Part shown: in pieces, positions 26,501 to 34,345 of the stretch
How the letters are laid out: every line of letters starts with the position of its first letter
Numbering within the stretch: the first letter of the stretch is position 1
Assembly (NCBI GenBank): GCA_028280325.1
Contig: JANQLZ010000090.1
Location: 1-64,000 of the forward strand
Direction of reading: 5' to 3'
Length of the DNA stretch: 64,000 nt
From: Bacillota bacterium
GTDB taxonomy: Bacteria > Bacillota > UBA994 > PWPR01
Notes under the pieces: generated by a model
Databases searched by the model: none
Told to the model about the DNA's origin: nothing
What the model saw: only the letters and a program-made list of their open reading frames with translations
Program-made: the position numbers and the translations under genes

Positions 26501-29500
26501 GGATGCTGGAGGAAATGTGTATGTAGCTGATACAGATAACTACCGAATTCAGAAATTTGATTCAAATGGAGCTTATCTTACGCAGTGGGGTAGCCATGGT
26601 AGTGGAGATGGTCAGTTTAATCTCCCAATTGCAGTAGCGGTAGACACTGCCGGAAATGTTTATGTATTAGATTCGAAAAACATCCGAATCCAAAAGTTTG
26701 ATTCAGAAGGTAATTATTTAACTAAATGGGGAGAATTTGGTGATGAGGATGGTCAGTTTAAGCTTCCACACGGAATAGCAGTGGATATTGTAGGAAATGT
26801 ATATGTGGCAGAATGGGAAAACCATCGAATCCAAAAGTTTGATTCAGAGGGAAAATATTTAACTAAATTGGGAAGTAAAGGCATAGAAGACGGTGAGTTC
26901 AGATACCCAAAGGGAGTTGGAGTGGATGCTGCCGGGAATGTTTATGTAGCAGATACACATAACAACCGAATCCAAAAGTTTGCTTCAGATCGGACTTTTA
27001 TTGCCAAGTGGGGTAGCCACGGTAGCGGAGATGGTCAGTTCGATTACCTAAATGGAATAGCAGTGGATACTGCCGGAAATGTGTATGTGGCAGATGGAGC
27101 TGCTAACCATCGAGTCCAAAGGTTTATTCCAAATCTACCTCCAGAATATACAGAAGGTTACCCCAAGGTAGATACGCCTACGCCAGAAGGTTTTACAATA
27201 AGGGTGAAAATAGACGAAGCAGGAACAGCCTACTATGTAGTATTAGTAGATGGAGCAGCTATGCCAAGTGTAGAGCAGGTAATGGCTGGGCAAGACAGTA
27301 CGGGAGCCGACGCAGTCAAAAGTGGAAATATGGCGCTGGAAGCAGTTACAGAAAAATCAGTGGTAGTTACCGGGCTGATCGAGGACACAGAATATGATGT
27401 ATATCTGGTTTGCGAAGGCAGCAGTGGAAATACCCAACATGACATAAGCCTGTATGATATAAAAACAGCTTTAAGTGATGGGGAAGCAGTAGTACGAGAT
27501 AAAGCAGCCCTTACAGAGGCGGTAATCAGGGGTAGTAACAGCTCAATAAATAACATAACTACCAACCTAAACCTTATCACAGCAGGAAGCAATGGAACAG
27601 CAATAAGCTGGTCCAGCAGCGAAGAAATATATGTGACAGTGTCAGGGGCTGTAAATAGACCAGCCTATGGAATAGGCGATAAAGAAATTTCCTTAACAGC
27701 AACAATAACAAAGGGAGCAGCCAGTGACACGAAAGCATTTGTAGTAACAGTAAAAGAACAGCTTCAGAGTGATGCACAGGCGGTAGCTGCGGATAAAGCA
27801 ACCCTTACAGAGACAGTTATCAGGGGTAGCAACAGCTCATTAAACAATATAACTACCAACCTAAACCTTGTTACAGCAGGAAGCAATGGAACAGCAATAA
27901 GCTGGTCCAGTAGTGAAGAAATATATGTGACACCATTAGGAGAGGTAAATAGACCAACCTATGGAGAAGGTGACAAAGAAATTACTCTAATAGCAACAAT
28001 AACAAAGGGAGCAGCCAGTGACACGAAGGCATTTGTAGTAACAGTAAAAGAAATGATTGACGACACACTTATGGCTACAGCAGAAGCCGATACACTGGAA
28101 CCTACTGTTGGAGCAGCCAATACCATCATATTGACCGTTAAGGATTCATTTGGTATGACAGATATAAGCTTTAGTGGGTCAAAGAATGTAATCATATCAG
28201 GTATTGAGGCAGCACCTAATGACACCTATGGACGTTTTAATGACATAGAGTTGGATGTAAACTCGAGGACAGGGCAGGCAATCAGTGTTACTTTTACAGA
28301 TGGTGTAGCCACTCCGTCCCTAAGCTTGAACAAAGCAGGTGCTCAAATTGTAGCCTTTAGTATAGAAGGGGTGACCCCGCCTGAAACCAATAATCTGAGT
28401 ATCACACCAACTCCTGGTACAGTAGATTTCATGGAACTGACTCAAAACATAACAGCACCGTTATCCAATGGGGGTAATTTTGATAGTCAACCCAAAGTCA
28501 CCTTAAAGGATGCCTATGGCAATATCTGCATTAATGACAGTAGCACTCAAATTACTGCTTCCAAAGAAGATACAGGAGATTGGGCATTGACTGGCTCCAC
28601 AACTGTAATAGCTGAGGATGGAGTGGCAAGTTTTACAGACCTTAGGGCCATCAATAATCCTCAGATAGACGATGCCCAGTTGGCCTTTAACGTAGGACTT
28701 ATAAAAGTAACAAGTGTTAAGGTGAGCTTACCGGCAGCAAATAGCTACACGGTGTCTTATCAACAAGGTGCCCATGGCAGCCTTAGCAGTAGCTCAGAAG
28801 TGGTCTATCATAATAGTTCTCCTGTTAATATTCCGACAGTGACTGCCGATGCTGGTTATGGATTTGCCTACTGGAGTAGCGATGGTGGGGAAAACAAGCT
28901 AACATCAACAGAACTGGCTTCAGAGACGATTACTGCTGATATCACTTTTACGGCCTATTACACCCAGGTACCAGTTATCGAATCAGCCGTTGCTGGTAGC
29001 AGAACTGTTGATTTGCACTGGAGTGGGGGAGAAGGGGCTACAGAATATAAGATATACCAGTCAACAGTATCAGGCTCCTATGGCGAAGTGCTGGCAAATG
29101 TAAATAGATCAGTACTTACCTATCAGGTAGCGGAATTGACCAATGGCACGACCTATTACTATGCAGTAACAGCTGTCACTTCCGAGGGTGAAACTCCGAA
29201 ATCTGTGGTAGTCAGTGCCATGCCGCTAGCTGGCGATCCGATAATGGCTTATCCTAAAATCACAACATTTGATTATGATTTTACTGGTATCAGGAGTATG
29301 GGAGTTGACAGCGAGGGTAACATCTATGCAGTTGATGGTGATAATGATCGTGTTATTATACTAGATTCAGAGGGCAATCATTCCATAACCTGGGACAATA
29401 CAACTTTGGAAGATTTAGATTTGCAGACCCCAATGGATATTGCCATAGATAATAACGACAATGTTTATATAGCAGATACCGTCAATAAAAAAATAAAAAT

Positions 29501-32500
29501 GATCAATAACGAGGGAGTGGTTAGCACAATCTGGGGTCCGGGAGAAGGGTATTATAACAATGTTGCAGTTAACCCCGATGGCAGCTATGTTTATTTTACA
29601 GAGTCCGGTAATAATGCTATCCAAAGAATAGATGCTAACGATGGAACTATCACGGAGATAGGGGCAGGCAAGTTTAGCAATCCGGGAGCAGTCGCCTTAG
29701 ACAGTGACGGAAATATTTATGTAGCAGAATGGAACAATAGTCAGCTTAAAAAAATTGATACAAATGGTAATGTAGTAACTGTGGGATCGGGTTTTAACAA
29801 CATTGCGGGGATAGTAGTAGACAGCAGCGGGAATATTTTTGTTACAGAAAGATTTACTGATAGAGTGAAAATGATAGTGGGAGGCCAGGGAGATATTGTA
29901 ATCTTGGGCTCAGGTTTTAGTTCTCCCAGAGGAATAGACCTGGACAGTAGTGGAAATATTTATGTAGCCAACAACATCGGTGGTTCCATCCAAAAAATCT
30001 TGACAGAGGATGCAACCAGCGCTACCGCAAAAGCCACTACCATGCTACCCACAGTTGGTGCAGATAATAGTATTACCTTAACCGTTAAAAACAGCTTTGG
30101 CTTAACTGATACCAGTTTTGCAGGTTCCAGGAATGTGACCATATCTGGTGTTCGAGCAGCACCTAATGGTACATATGGTTACTTTAATGGGGTAGATTTG
30201 GATGCCAACTCGGTTACAGGACAGACCATCAGCGTTTCCTTTACAGATGGGGTAGCAAGTGTAGCTCTAAGCCTTAATAAGGCTGGTCCTCGAGTTATAG
30301 CTTTCGATATTGAGGGAGTTAGCACCCCTGCTACCAATGACTTAATCTTTACCTTAGATCATGGAGACATAGCTTCGATAGCTATTTATGAGGATATCGA
30401 GCCTCCCTCTTTTAATGGAGGTCCTTTCCACAAGCAGCCAGCAGTGTCTCTTCTGGATTATTATGGCAATTACTGTACTAAGGACAATAGCACTCAAATT
30501 ACTGCCTCTAAACATGATAAAGGTCTTTGGTCTTTGATTGGCAATACAACTCTAACAGCAGAATATGGAGTAGTTAGCTTTTTAGACCTTAGAGCCATCA
30601 ATAATTCTAAGGTATCCGGGGCCCAATTGGCCTTTAATGCATCGGGCTTAACAGGAGATGCAGAAATTACTAGTGCCATAGTGACCTTACCTGAAGCAAA
30701 TAGCTATACGGTAACCTATCAACAAGGCGACCATGGCACCCTTAGCAGTAGCTCAGAAGTGGTTTATCATAATAGTTCTCCTATTAATATTCCGACAGTG
30801 ACAGCCGATGCTGGCTACGTGTTTGCCTATTGGAGCAGTGATGGTGGGGCTACCCAGCTGACATCAGATCAACTAGCTTTAGAGATGATTACCGCAGATA
30901 CTACCTATACAGCCTATTATACGGATGCTTTACTTCCAGGAGCACCGACAGCTGTCACGGCAACTGCTGGTAATCGTCGCGCAACAATCAGGTTTTCCCC
31001 ACCTGCAGATGATGGAGGCGCTTCCATTACCAGCTATCTTGTTACCGCAAGTCCTGGTGGGGTAATAGGGTCTGGCGCAAGTAGTCCTATAGCTGTAACC
31101 GGATTAACTAATGGCACAGCCTATACTTTTACGGTAAAAGCGGTCAATGTTAATGGAGAAGGTCTGGTATCAGAGCCTTCAAACCGGGTGACGCCCTATA
31201 AGCCAACATCGTCTTCACCGTCAACTAAGCCCTCACAGCCCGCAGAAGTGGAAGAGCCTGCGGCCGTCCTAGTAAACGGCGAGACCCAAAACTTAGCAAC
31301 AGAAGTGATTACCCAAGAGGGCCCTAAAACGGTTGTTACAGTTACTTTAGATAAGGAAAAAGTACAGGACGTACTGCAGGAAGAGGGTAGTAATCCTACG
31401 GTAACAGTAGCCGTTAATGATGCAAGTGATACGGTAATTACCCAGCTAACTGGCGAAACAGTTCAAAACATGGCTGAAAACGAAGCTGTTTTAGAGATTA
31501 AGACCCAAAATGTTGTGTATACTGTGCCGGTAGCGGCCATAAATATGGAGAATATCGTCCAGGAACTGGGTTCTCCGGAGGCAGAGATTGTTTTAGATAT
31601 TCAAGTATCAGAGCCAACTGTAGAGATCAACAGGATAATTGAAGATAAAGTAAAGAAACACAATTATCAGCTAATCGTCCAGCCAGTGGAGTTTAATATT
31701 TCTGCCACAGAGGATGGTAAGACGGTCGTAGTTGCTAAGTACAACAGCTACGTAGAGCGCATGATTGCCTTACCGGATGTTTTAGACCCCAATACAGTGT
31801 ATACAGCACTGGTTCTTCATGCAGATGGCAGCTTCTCACCTGTGCCCATGGCTATCATCACCCTTGATGGTAAAAACTATGCCAGGATAAGTAGCTTAAC
31901 AAACAGTGTATATACGGTGATCGGGAATAAGGTAGCTTTTAGTGATGTCCAAAACCACTGGGCGCAGGAAACCATTAATAACTTGGGATCCAGGCTCATT
32001 GTTAGCGGTATTGGGGATAATCGATTTGAGCCCAACAGGGATGTAACCAGGGCCGAATTTGTAACCATGGTGGTGAGAGCGCTGGGCCTCAGGGGCTCAG
32101 ATTCAGATAAGGACCTCTTCCAAGATGTTCCCTCTACTGCCTGGTATTATAATACTCTTGCTGCTGCCTATGAGCACGAGATAATATCCGGTTATCTCAA
32201 TAGTGAGTTTAGGCCTGTGGATAAAATAACTCGGGAACAGGCCATGACCATTATTGCCAGAGCCATGAAAATAACTGAGATGGAATTAGACCTGAACAGT
32301 GATGAGGTTGAAGAGCTGCTGTCCAGCTTTGAGGATGGAGAGCGGGTAGCAGATTATGCCAGAAACAGCGTGGCAGCCTGTGTCAAAGCAGGTATTGTAA
32401 CCGGCCGCAATGGTAAGCTGCTGGCACCTAAGGATAATATTACCCGCGCGGAAGCAGCCAGTATGATAACTCGCTTGTTAGAAAAGTCAGATTTGATATA

Positions 32501-32501
32501 G
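20532..32501 (+). CDS. Giant secreted NHL-propeller / Ig-like / SLH surface protein (3989 aa)
   Basis: A Sec signal peptide (residues 1-33, cleavage after LAMA) leads five NHL beta-propellers of six blades each, at about residues 36-280, 1110-1394, 1510-1796, 1914-2199 and 2905-3158. Five copies of a Big-1-like two-sandwich unit lie at about 280-503, 580-808, 878-1106, 2509-2735 and 3158-3390. Four InlB-B-type repeats lie at about 504-579, 809-877, 2736-2812 and 3391-3465. Two atrophied-Ig-like repeats (2316-2508), two fibronectin-III-like domains (about 2813-2900 and 3466-3555), a Ser/Pro linker and a beta stalk precede three SLH domains (about 3802-3989). SLH domains bind secondary cell-wall polymer, so the protein should cover the cell surface. 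It may act in adhesion or carbohydrate binding; no enzyme motif is visible. Confidence 0.93.
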   Translation: MKSKSINNILKIAVFFLAVAATFSSLISPLAMAEPAITNLGSGFVNPKSVAVDNSGNIYVLDGNSSSIIKKMDASGDNISTLFTYNESLNSIALDSSGNIYATVSRTDSYVIKLDKNGTFLTALGLGLKNPEGLAVDSSGNIYVADTGNNAVKKIAKDSINAQTIFFCYQPFGITVASGKIYVVSLDVERTLKILNLDGSELITFSTRFNAPKSVAVDSNGYIYVADSANDVIQIMNASGGHVLTLSSGFASPYGLAIDNNDSLYVTNYNGNVVMKMGKEVDVAATTVVPTVGTDNTVTLTVKSLVNETDTSINGTKNVIISGVLAAPDGSYGSFNGVDLDASSETGQSISVSFTDGVANAALSLNSAKAQTIAFNIEGVSTSPNNVLSITPVHESAASLAIAQNIDNPSVNGGVFAQQPIVNLLDKYGNLCTNDNSTEITASKKDTGDWLLDGTVTITAVAGEASFTDLRAINNPQVINAQLAFNALDLPEVKSKTVTLPIAEYKVSYYQGDHGTISNNSETVNYESSPAAVPTVTADAGYAFDYWSSDGGVSKLTPAEVASETIIADISYTAYYYQVATAVAASNTPLAGADNTITLTVLDPSGAIDTSFSGAKNVTIAGVQAAPNHTYGRFNTIDLAASSETGQVISVTFTEGVAHPALSLNKAGAQAIAFDIEGLSTPSTSLLSITPTPEKVDYLEITQNITVPLSNGGNFNSQPQVTLKDAYSNICTNDSSTEITASKNDSGDWSLAGTTTITAVAGEASFTDLRAINNPQVTNARLAFKALDLEEVAEVMSTTITLPIAEYTVTYNEGDHGTVNSNSETVEYLGSPASVPTVTAAAGYEFAYWSSDGGVNTLTSTDLASEVITADITYTAYYVKLAVMATAEADTLEPAVGADITTTLTVKNSFNMTDTSFSGLKNVTISGVLAAPNGTYGGFNGIELNVNSTIGQTISVSFTDGVARPTLRLNKAGAQTIAFSIAGLITANTNNLSLTPTPETADFMEISQDITSEGGSFDRQPIVFLKDIYGNIATDDSSTQVTASKKDPDVGYWLLTGTSTITAVNGVITFTDLAAVNGPQIEGAQIAFKATGLAEVLSAMVTLPVNTDFEVDNYLFAWGSNGSAESQFDKPNKMAVDTAGNVYVADTNNNRIQKFSTEGAYLTQWGSAGSADGEFSTPHGVAVDGKGNVYVADTGNNRIQKFSTEGVYLTQWGSAGSGDGQFDTPLAVAVDVTGNVYVVDARNYRIQKFDSSGAYLTQWGSEGSADGELNYPSGVAVDAVGNVYVAEVGNHRVQKFDSSGKFDKKWGSYGIGNGEFYSPSGVGVDVAGNVYVTDRNNHRIQKFDSNRTYLTQWGSPGSGEGQFNNPNGIGVDTAGNVYVAEEDNQRIQKFVPYIPPEYTAGYPKVDSPVTEGFVIRASINEAGTAYYVILADGSAMPSVKQVKAGQDSVGAGALKSGNMALEADTEKAVVVNGLSENTNYDIYIVCEDSSGAIQEEAVQRDIKTLDSTAFAVKSYVFDSAWGSEGNANGQFKYPTSVALDAAGNTYVVGRNNHRIQKFDSNGNFIKQWGSHGSGNGQFKYPTSVALDAAGNTYVVDRSNHRIQKFDSNGDFMKQWGSEGSTDGQFDAPFGVAVDAVGNVYVSEMGNHRIQKFDSNGDFIMKWGGYGSADGQFSYPSGVAVDAVGNVYVAEFDNRVQKFDSNGIFITKWGSGSTGSGNGQFSHPHGVAVDAAGNVYVADSFNNRIQKFDSNGNYLMKWGSEGNGEGQFNSPNGVAVDVTGNVYVADANNHRIQKFIPNLPPAYTADYPKVDTPITEGFVIRASINEAGTAYYVVLAAGSTMPSVQQVMAGQDSMGAGAVKSGNITLEADTEKSVVVTGLSENTNYNIYMVCEDSNGAIQEEVTQRDIKTLDTAVFAARSYIFDSAWGSNGSADGQFNNPSSIAVDGAGNVYIADTNKYRIQKFDLEGRYLTRWGSAGSGDGQFDQPHGIAVDAGGNVYVADTDNYRIQKFDSNGAYLTQWGSHGSGDGQFNLPIAVAVDTAGNVYVLDSKNIRIQKFDSEGNYLTKWGEFGDEDGQFKLPHGIAVDIVGNVYVAEWENHRIQKFDSEGKYLTKLGSKGIEDGEFRYPKGVGVDAAGNVYVADTHNNRIQKFASDRTFIAKWGSHGSGDGQFDYLNGIAVDTAGNVYVADGAANHRVQRFIPNLPPEYTEGYPKVDTPTPEGFTIRVKIDEAGTAYYVVLVDGAAMPSVEQVMAGQDSTGADAVKSGNMALEAVTEKSVVVTGLIEDTEYDVYLVCEGSSGNTQHDISLYDIKTALSDGEAVVRDKAALTEAVIRGSNSSINNITTNLNLITAGSNGTAISWSSSEEIYVTVSGAVNRPAYGIGDKEISLTATITKGAASDTKAFVVTVKEQLQSDAQAVAADKATLTETVIRGSNSSLNNITTNLNLVTAGSNGTAISWSSSEEIYVTPLGEVNRPTYGEGDKEITLIATITKGAASDTKAFVVTVKEMIDDTLMATAEADTLEPTVGAANTIILTVKDSFGMTDISFSGSKNVIISGIEAAPNDTYGRFNDIELDVNSRTGQAISVTFTDGVATPSLSLNKAGAQIVAFSIEGVTPPETNNLSITPTPGTVDFMELTQNITAPLSNGGNFDSQPKVTLKDAYGNICINDSSTQITASKEDTGDWALTGSTTVIAEDGVASFTDLRAINNPQIDDAQLAFNVGLIKVTSVKVSLPAANSYTVSYQQGAHGSLSSSSEVVYHNSSPVNIPTVTADAGYGFAYWSSDGGENKLTSTELASETITADITFTAYYTQVPVIESAVAGSRTVDLHWSGGEGATEYKIYQSTVSGSYGEVLANVNRSVLTYQVAELTNGTTYYYAVTAVTSEGETPKSVVVSAMPLAGDPIMAYPKITTFDYDFTGIRSMGVDSEGNIYAVDGDNDRVIILDSEGNHSITWDNTTLEDLDLQTPMDIAIDNNDNVYIADTVNKKIKMINNEGVVSTIWGPGEGYYNNVAVNPDGSYVYFTESGNNAIQRIDANDGTITEIGAGKFSNPGAVALDSDGNIYVAEWNNSQLKKIDTNGNVVTVGSGFNNIAGIVVDSSGNIFVTERFTDRVKMIVGGQGDIVILGSGFSSPRGIDLDSSGNIYVANNIGGSIQKILTEDATSATAKATTMLPTVGADNSITLTVKNSFGLTDTSFAGSRNVTISGVRAAPNGTYGYFNGVDLDANSVTGQTISVSFTDGVASVALSLNKAGPRVIAFDIEGVSTPATNDLIFTLDHGDIASIAIYEDIEPPSFNGGPFHKQPAVSLLDYYGNYCTKDNSTQITASKHDKGLWSLIGNTTLTAEYGVVSFLDLRAINNSKVSGAQLAFNASGLTGDAEITSAIVTLPEANSYTVTYQQGDHGTLSSSSEVVYHNSSPINIPTVTADAGYVFAYWSSDGGATQLTSDQLALEMITADTTYTAYYTDALLPGAPTAVTATAGNRRATIRFSPPADDGGASITSYLVTASPGGVIGSGASSPIAVTGLTNGTAYTFTVKAVNVNGEGLVSEPSNRVTPYKPTSSSPSTKPSQPAEVEEPAAVLVNGETQNLATEVITQEGPKTVVTVTLDKEKVQDVLQEEGSNPTVTVAVNDASDTVITQLTGETVQNMAENEAVLEIKTQNVVYTVPVAAINMENIVQELGSPEAEIVLDIQVSEPTVEINRIIEDKVKKHNYQLIVQPVEFNISATEDGKTVVVAKYNSYVERMIALPDVLDPNTVYTALVLHADGSFSPVPMAIITLDGKNYARISSLTNSVYTVIGNKVAFSDVQNHWAQETINNLGSRLIVSGIGDNRFEPNRDVTRAEFVTMVVRALGLRGSDSDKDLFQDVPSTAWYYNTLAAAYEHEIISGYLNSEFRPVDKITREQAMTIIARAMKITEMELDLNSDEVEELLSSFEDGERVADYARNSVAACVKAGIVTGRNGKLLAPKDNITRAEAASMITRLLEKSDLI
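23856..25058 (+). repeat. Coding supermodule 1 (six NHL blades + linker domain)
   Basis: First of three consecutive units of about 1.2 kb in the giant gene. Each has six blades of about 47 codons, with cores such as AVDAAGNVYVADT and NHRIQKFDSNG, then a domain of about 115 residues beginning YPKVD and containing INEAGTAYYV and PSVKQV. Blades are similar at the base level, showing internal duplication. Confidence 0.85.
25059..26270 (+). repeat. Coding supermodule 2 (six NHL blades + linker domain)
   Basis: Second unit, 1212 bp, starting at the Phe before SYVFDSAWG. Its fourth blade is one residue short (AEFDNRVQKF) and its fifth has a two-residue insertion (WGSGSTGSGNG), so blades drift in length while keeping frame. 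The first two blades share FKYPTSVALDAAGNTYVV, a recent duplication. Confidence 0.85.
26271..27474 (+). repeat. Coding supermodule 3 (six NHL blades + linker domain)
   Basis: Third unit of about 1.2 kb, starting at the Phe before AARSYIFDSAWG. The linker domain here is more diverged at its end (CEGSSGNTQHDISLYDIKT). It is followed by the two atrophied-Ig-like repeats that share GSNSS and ITTNLNL motifs. Confidence 0.85.
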
Positions 32502-32802
32502 TAGATGATCATTGGTTAGATTTTTAGGACTGGTAAATAAAATTTCTACAACTCGTTAAAGGTTTATGCTCAAATAAGAAAGATTAAGGGGCTGCGGCGC
32601 TAGAAAAATAGTGCGCAGTTTCTTTTTTGTACTAAAGGCGATACATCAAAAAGGCCAGAGAAAATCAGTCAGTTTAAGCTTGATGACTATTTTAATAATA
32701 ACATTAAAAATATTGATATAATAGCTTAGCAAAAAAGGGCTTGGCTTTAGTTATAGTGTATAATAGGCAATAGAGTTTTAAAATACCTGAGGAGACGATT
32801 AA
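32502..32802. other. Intergenic region before the M29 aminopeptidase
   Basis: About 300 bp. It holds a terminator-like hairpin for the giant gene (32591-32629) and a TATAAT at 32759-32764, 39 bp before the next start, without a clear -35. I see no other feature. Confidence 0.5.
32591..32629 (+). terminator. Terminator after the giant gene
   Basis: CTGCGGCGCTA (32592-32602) pairs imperfectly with TAGTGCGCAG (32609-32618) and is followed by TTTCTTTTTT. It is weaker than the other terminators here because of an internal mismatch. Confidence 0.65.
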
Positions 32803-34032
32803 ATGAATAAAAAAACAATACAAGATTATGCCAAACTTATTGTAGAATTTGCTGTGAATGTCAGTACAGGCCAGACAGTTGTGATTTATTCGCCTGTTGA
32901 ATGTGCTGAATTTGCCAGGCAAATTGCCACCTTAGCCTATCAGCGCCAGGCCAAAGAAGTTGAGATTAAATACAGTGACGACAAGTTTAGTAAAATAAGA
33001 TTAGATAACACTGCTGAAGAAGTTTTAACAGATATACCTGACTACAAGATAGCTTCTCGGGAGTATTATGCCCAAAAGAATGCCACAATGATCAGCATCG
33101 CTTCAATAGACCCAGATCTTTATCAAGGGTCAGATCTTAAGAAGATGGGAGAGGTTCAAAAAGCAACCAGTAAAGCATTTAAAAACTATATGGATATAGT
33201 TATGAAAGGAAAATGCCCCTGGGTTGTTGTAGCTTATCCATCGATAAACTGGGCTCGTAAAGTATTTCCTGATTTAGAGGAGGCCAAAGCGTTAAAGGAA
33301 TTATGGAAACTGGTAATAAAGGCGATTCGCTTAGATCAGAAAGACCCAGTTGGCGCATGGAATACCCATAAAGAAAAGATTGAAATCAGAAAAGACTTTT
33401 TAAATAAAAAGCAGTTTAAGCAAATAAAATTCACTAATAGCTTAGGAACAAACTTAACAATAGGGATGCCAGAAAACCATATCTGGGTAGGTGTCTCGAG
33501 TAAGACCCCGGATGGATTTGAGTTTATCCCCAACTTACCGACAGAAGAAATTTTTAGTACACCCCACAAATATCAGGTAGACGGTACCTTAGTCAGTTCG
33601 ATGCCCCTTAACCATAGTGGTCAATTAGTTGAAGACTTTAAGTTTGAGTTCAAAAATGGCAAGGTAGTTAATTATTCTGCAAAAACAGGAAAGGGTGTTT
33701 TGGATAATATTTTTAATATTGACGAAGGTGCAAGCTTTTTAGGTGAGGTCGCTTTGGTTCCCCATAGCTCTCCGATTTCTGAGATGGGAGTAATGTTTTA
33801 CAGCACTTTATATGATGAAAATGCCAGCTGCCATTTTGCCCTGGGCAGAGCTTACCCAGACTGTGTTGAAAACGGAAAATCACTCAGCGATACTCAAATG
33901 GAAGCTAGGGGTGTTAACAACTCCATGACTCATGTTGACTTTATGATTGGCTCAAAAGACCTGAGTATAATAGGTGTTGAAAAAGACGGCAGTGAAGTAC
34001 ATATCTTTAAGCATGGAGACTGGGCTTTTTAG
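32803..34032 (+). CDS. M29 family aminopeptidase (AmpS/PepS-like)
   Basis: The 409 residues match the M29 family of two-metal, cobalt- or zinc-dependent aminopeptidases of the cytoplasm. Recognisable parts are IGMPENHIWVGVSSKTPDG, LPTEEIFSTPHKYQVDG, FLGEVALVPHSSPIS, YDENASCHFALGRAYPDCVE, and the C-terminal MTHVDFMIGSKDLSIIGV. The glutamates, histidines and aspartate in these stretches are the expected metal ligands. ATG 32803 has RBS GAGGAGACG. It is a single gene between the giant gene and the YifB remnant. A 31-codon open stretch follows its TAG in the same frame. Confidence 0.92.
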   Translation: MNKKTIQDYAKLIVEFAVNVSTGQTVVIYSPVECAEFARQIATLAYQRQAKEVEIKYSDDKFSKIRLDNTAEEVLTDIPDYKIASREYYAQKNATMISIASIDPDLYQGSDLKKMGEVQKATSKAFKNYMDIVMKGKCPWVVVAYPSINWARKVFPDLEEAKALKELWKLVIKAIRLDQKDPVGAWNTHKEKIEIRKDFLNKKQFKQIKFTNSLGTNLTIGMPENHIWVGVSSKTPDGFEFIPNLPTEEIFSTPHKYQVDGTLVSSMPLNHSGQLVEDFKFEFKNGKVVNYSAKTGKGVLDNIFNIDEGASFLGEVALVPHSSPISEMGVMFYSTLYDENASCHFALGRAYPDCVENGKSLSDTQMEARGVNNSMTHVDFMIGSKDLSIIGVEKDGSEVHIFKHGDWAF

Positions 34033-34128
34033 TTTGGGCAAGAAACAGTAAAAGAAATCATTTTTGAAATGGACAAAGACAAGCAGGCTATGGAGGTATT
34101 AAATACGTCAATGCCAATAACTGATTAA
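34033..34128 (+). pseudogene. In-frame coding-like remnant after the M29 stop
   Basis: After the TAG at 34030-34032 the same frame stays open for 31 codons to TAA at 34126-34128. It reads like a real C-terminus (KEIIFEMDKDKQAMEVLNTS). M29 proteins normally end near the preceding WAF, so this is probably the tail of another lost gene. Loose similarity to ends of substrate-binding proteins is not enough to name it. Confidence 0.3.
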
Positions 34129-34213
34129 AGATAATATTGTAGGAGATAGAAAAGCTGAAAATAGAGCAGGGAAAGGTAGGGAACCAATAGAATAAGTCAT
34201 TTGGTTGTGGACC

Positions 34214-34331
34214 GCCAGAGGGCTTATGCTATCATTTAAAAGTTTCAGCTATTGCCGATTTAACCGACTCTGATATAATAAATGAGCGCCATATTGCCGA
34301 AGCTATTCAGTACCGCGAGGGAGTTATTTAG
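34214..34331 (+). pseudogene. Remnant of a second yifB 3' end
   Basis: Bases 34275-34331 are identical to the last 57 bp of yifB, including its stop codon. Upstream, 34214-34274 is still recognisably similar (AGAGGGCTTATG, ATTGCCGATTTA) but has small indels that break the frame. No start codon or AAA domain is present. It is a dead fragment, and it provides the upstream DNA for the SpoIIE-like gene. Confidence 0.8.
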
Positions 34332-34345
34332 CAATGATTCAACAG
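34275..34345. repeat. Right copy of the ~71-bp direct repeat
   Basis: Partner of 16804-16874. It contains the yifB stop and, two bases later, the ATG of the SpoIIE-like gene, with GAGGGAG upstream serving as its only visible RBS. The arrangement implies that yifB and the SpoIIE-like gene were once adjacent and translationally coupled. Confidence 0.9.

Noticed and set aside
23856-27474. Non-coding satellite or CRISPR-like repeats
   Set aside because: The repeats are in frame, of 47-codon length, and encode NHL blades within one open frame.
16875-34213. Integrative conjugative element or prophage
   Set aside because: The segment has repeat boundaries but no integrase, relaxase, transfer or phage structural gene.
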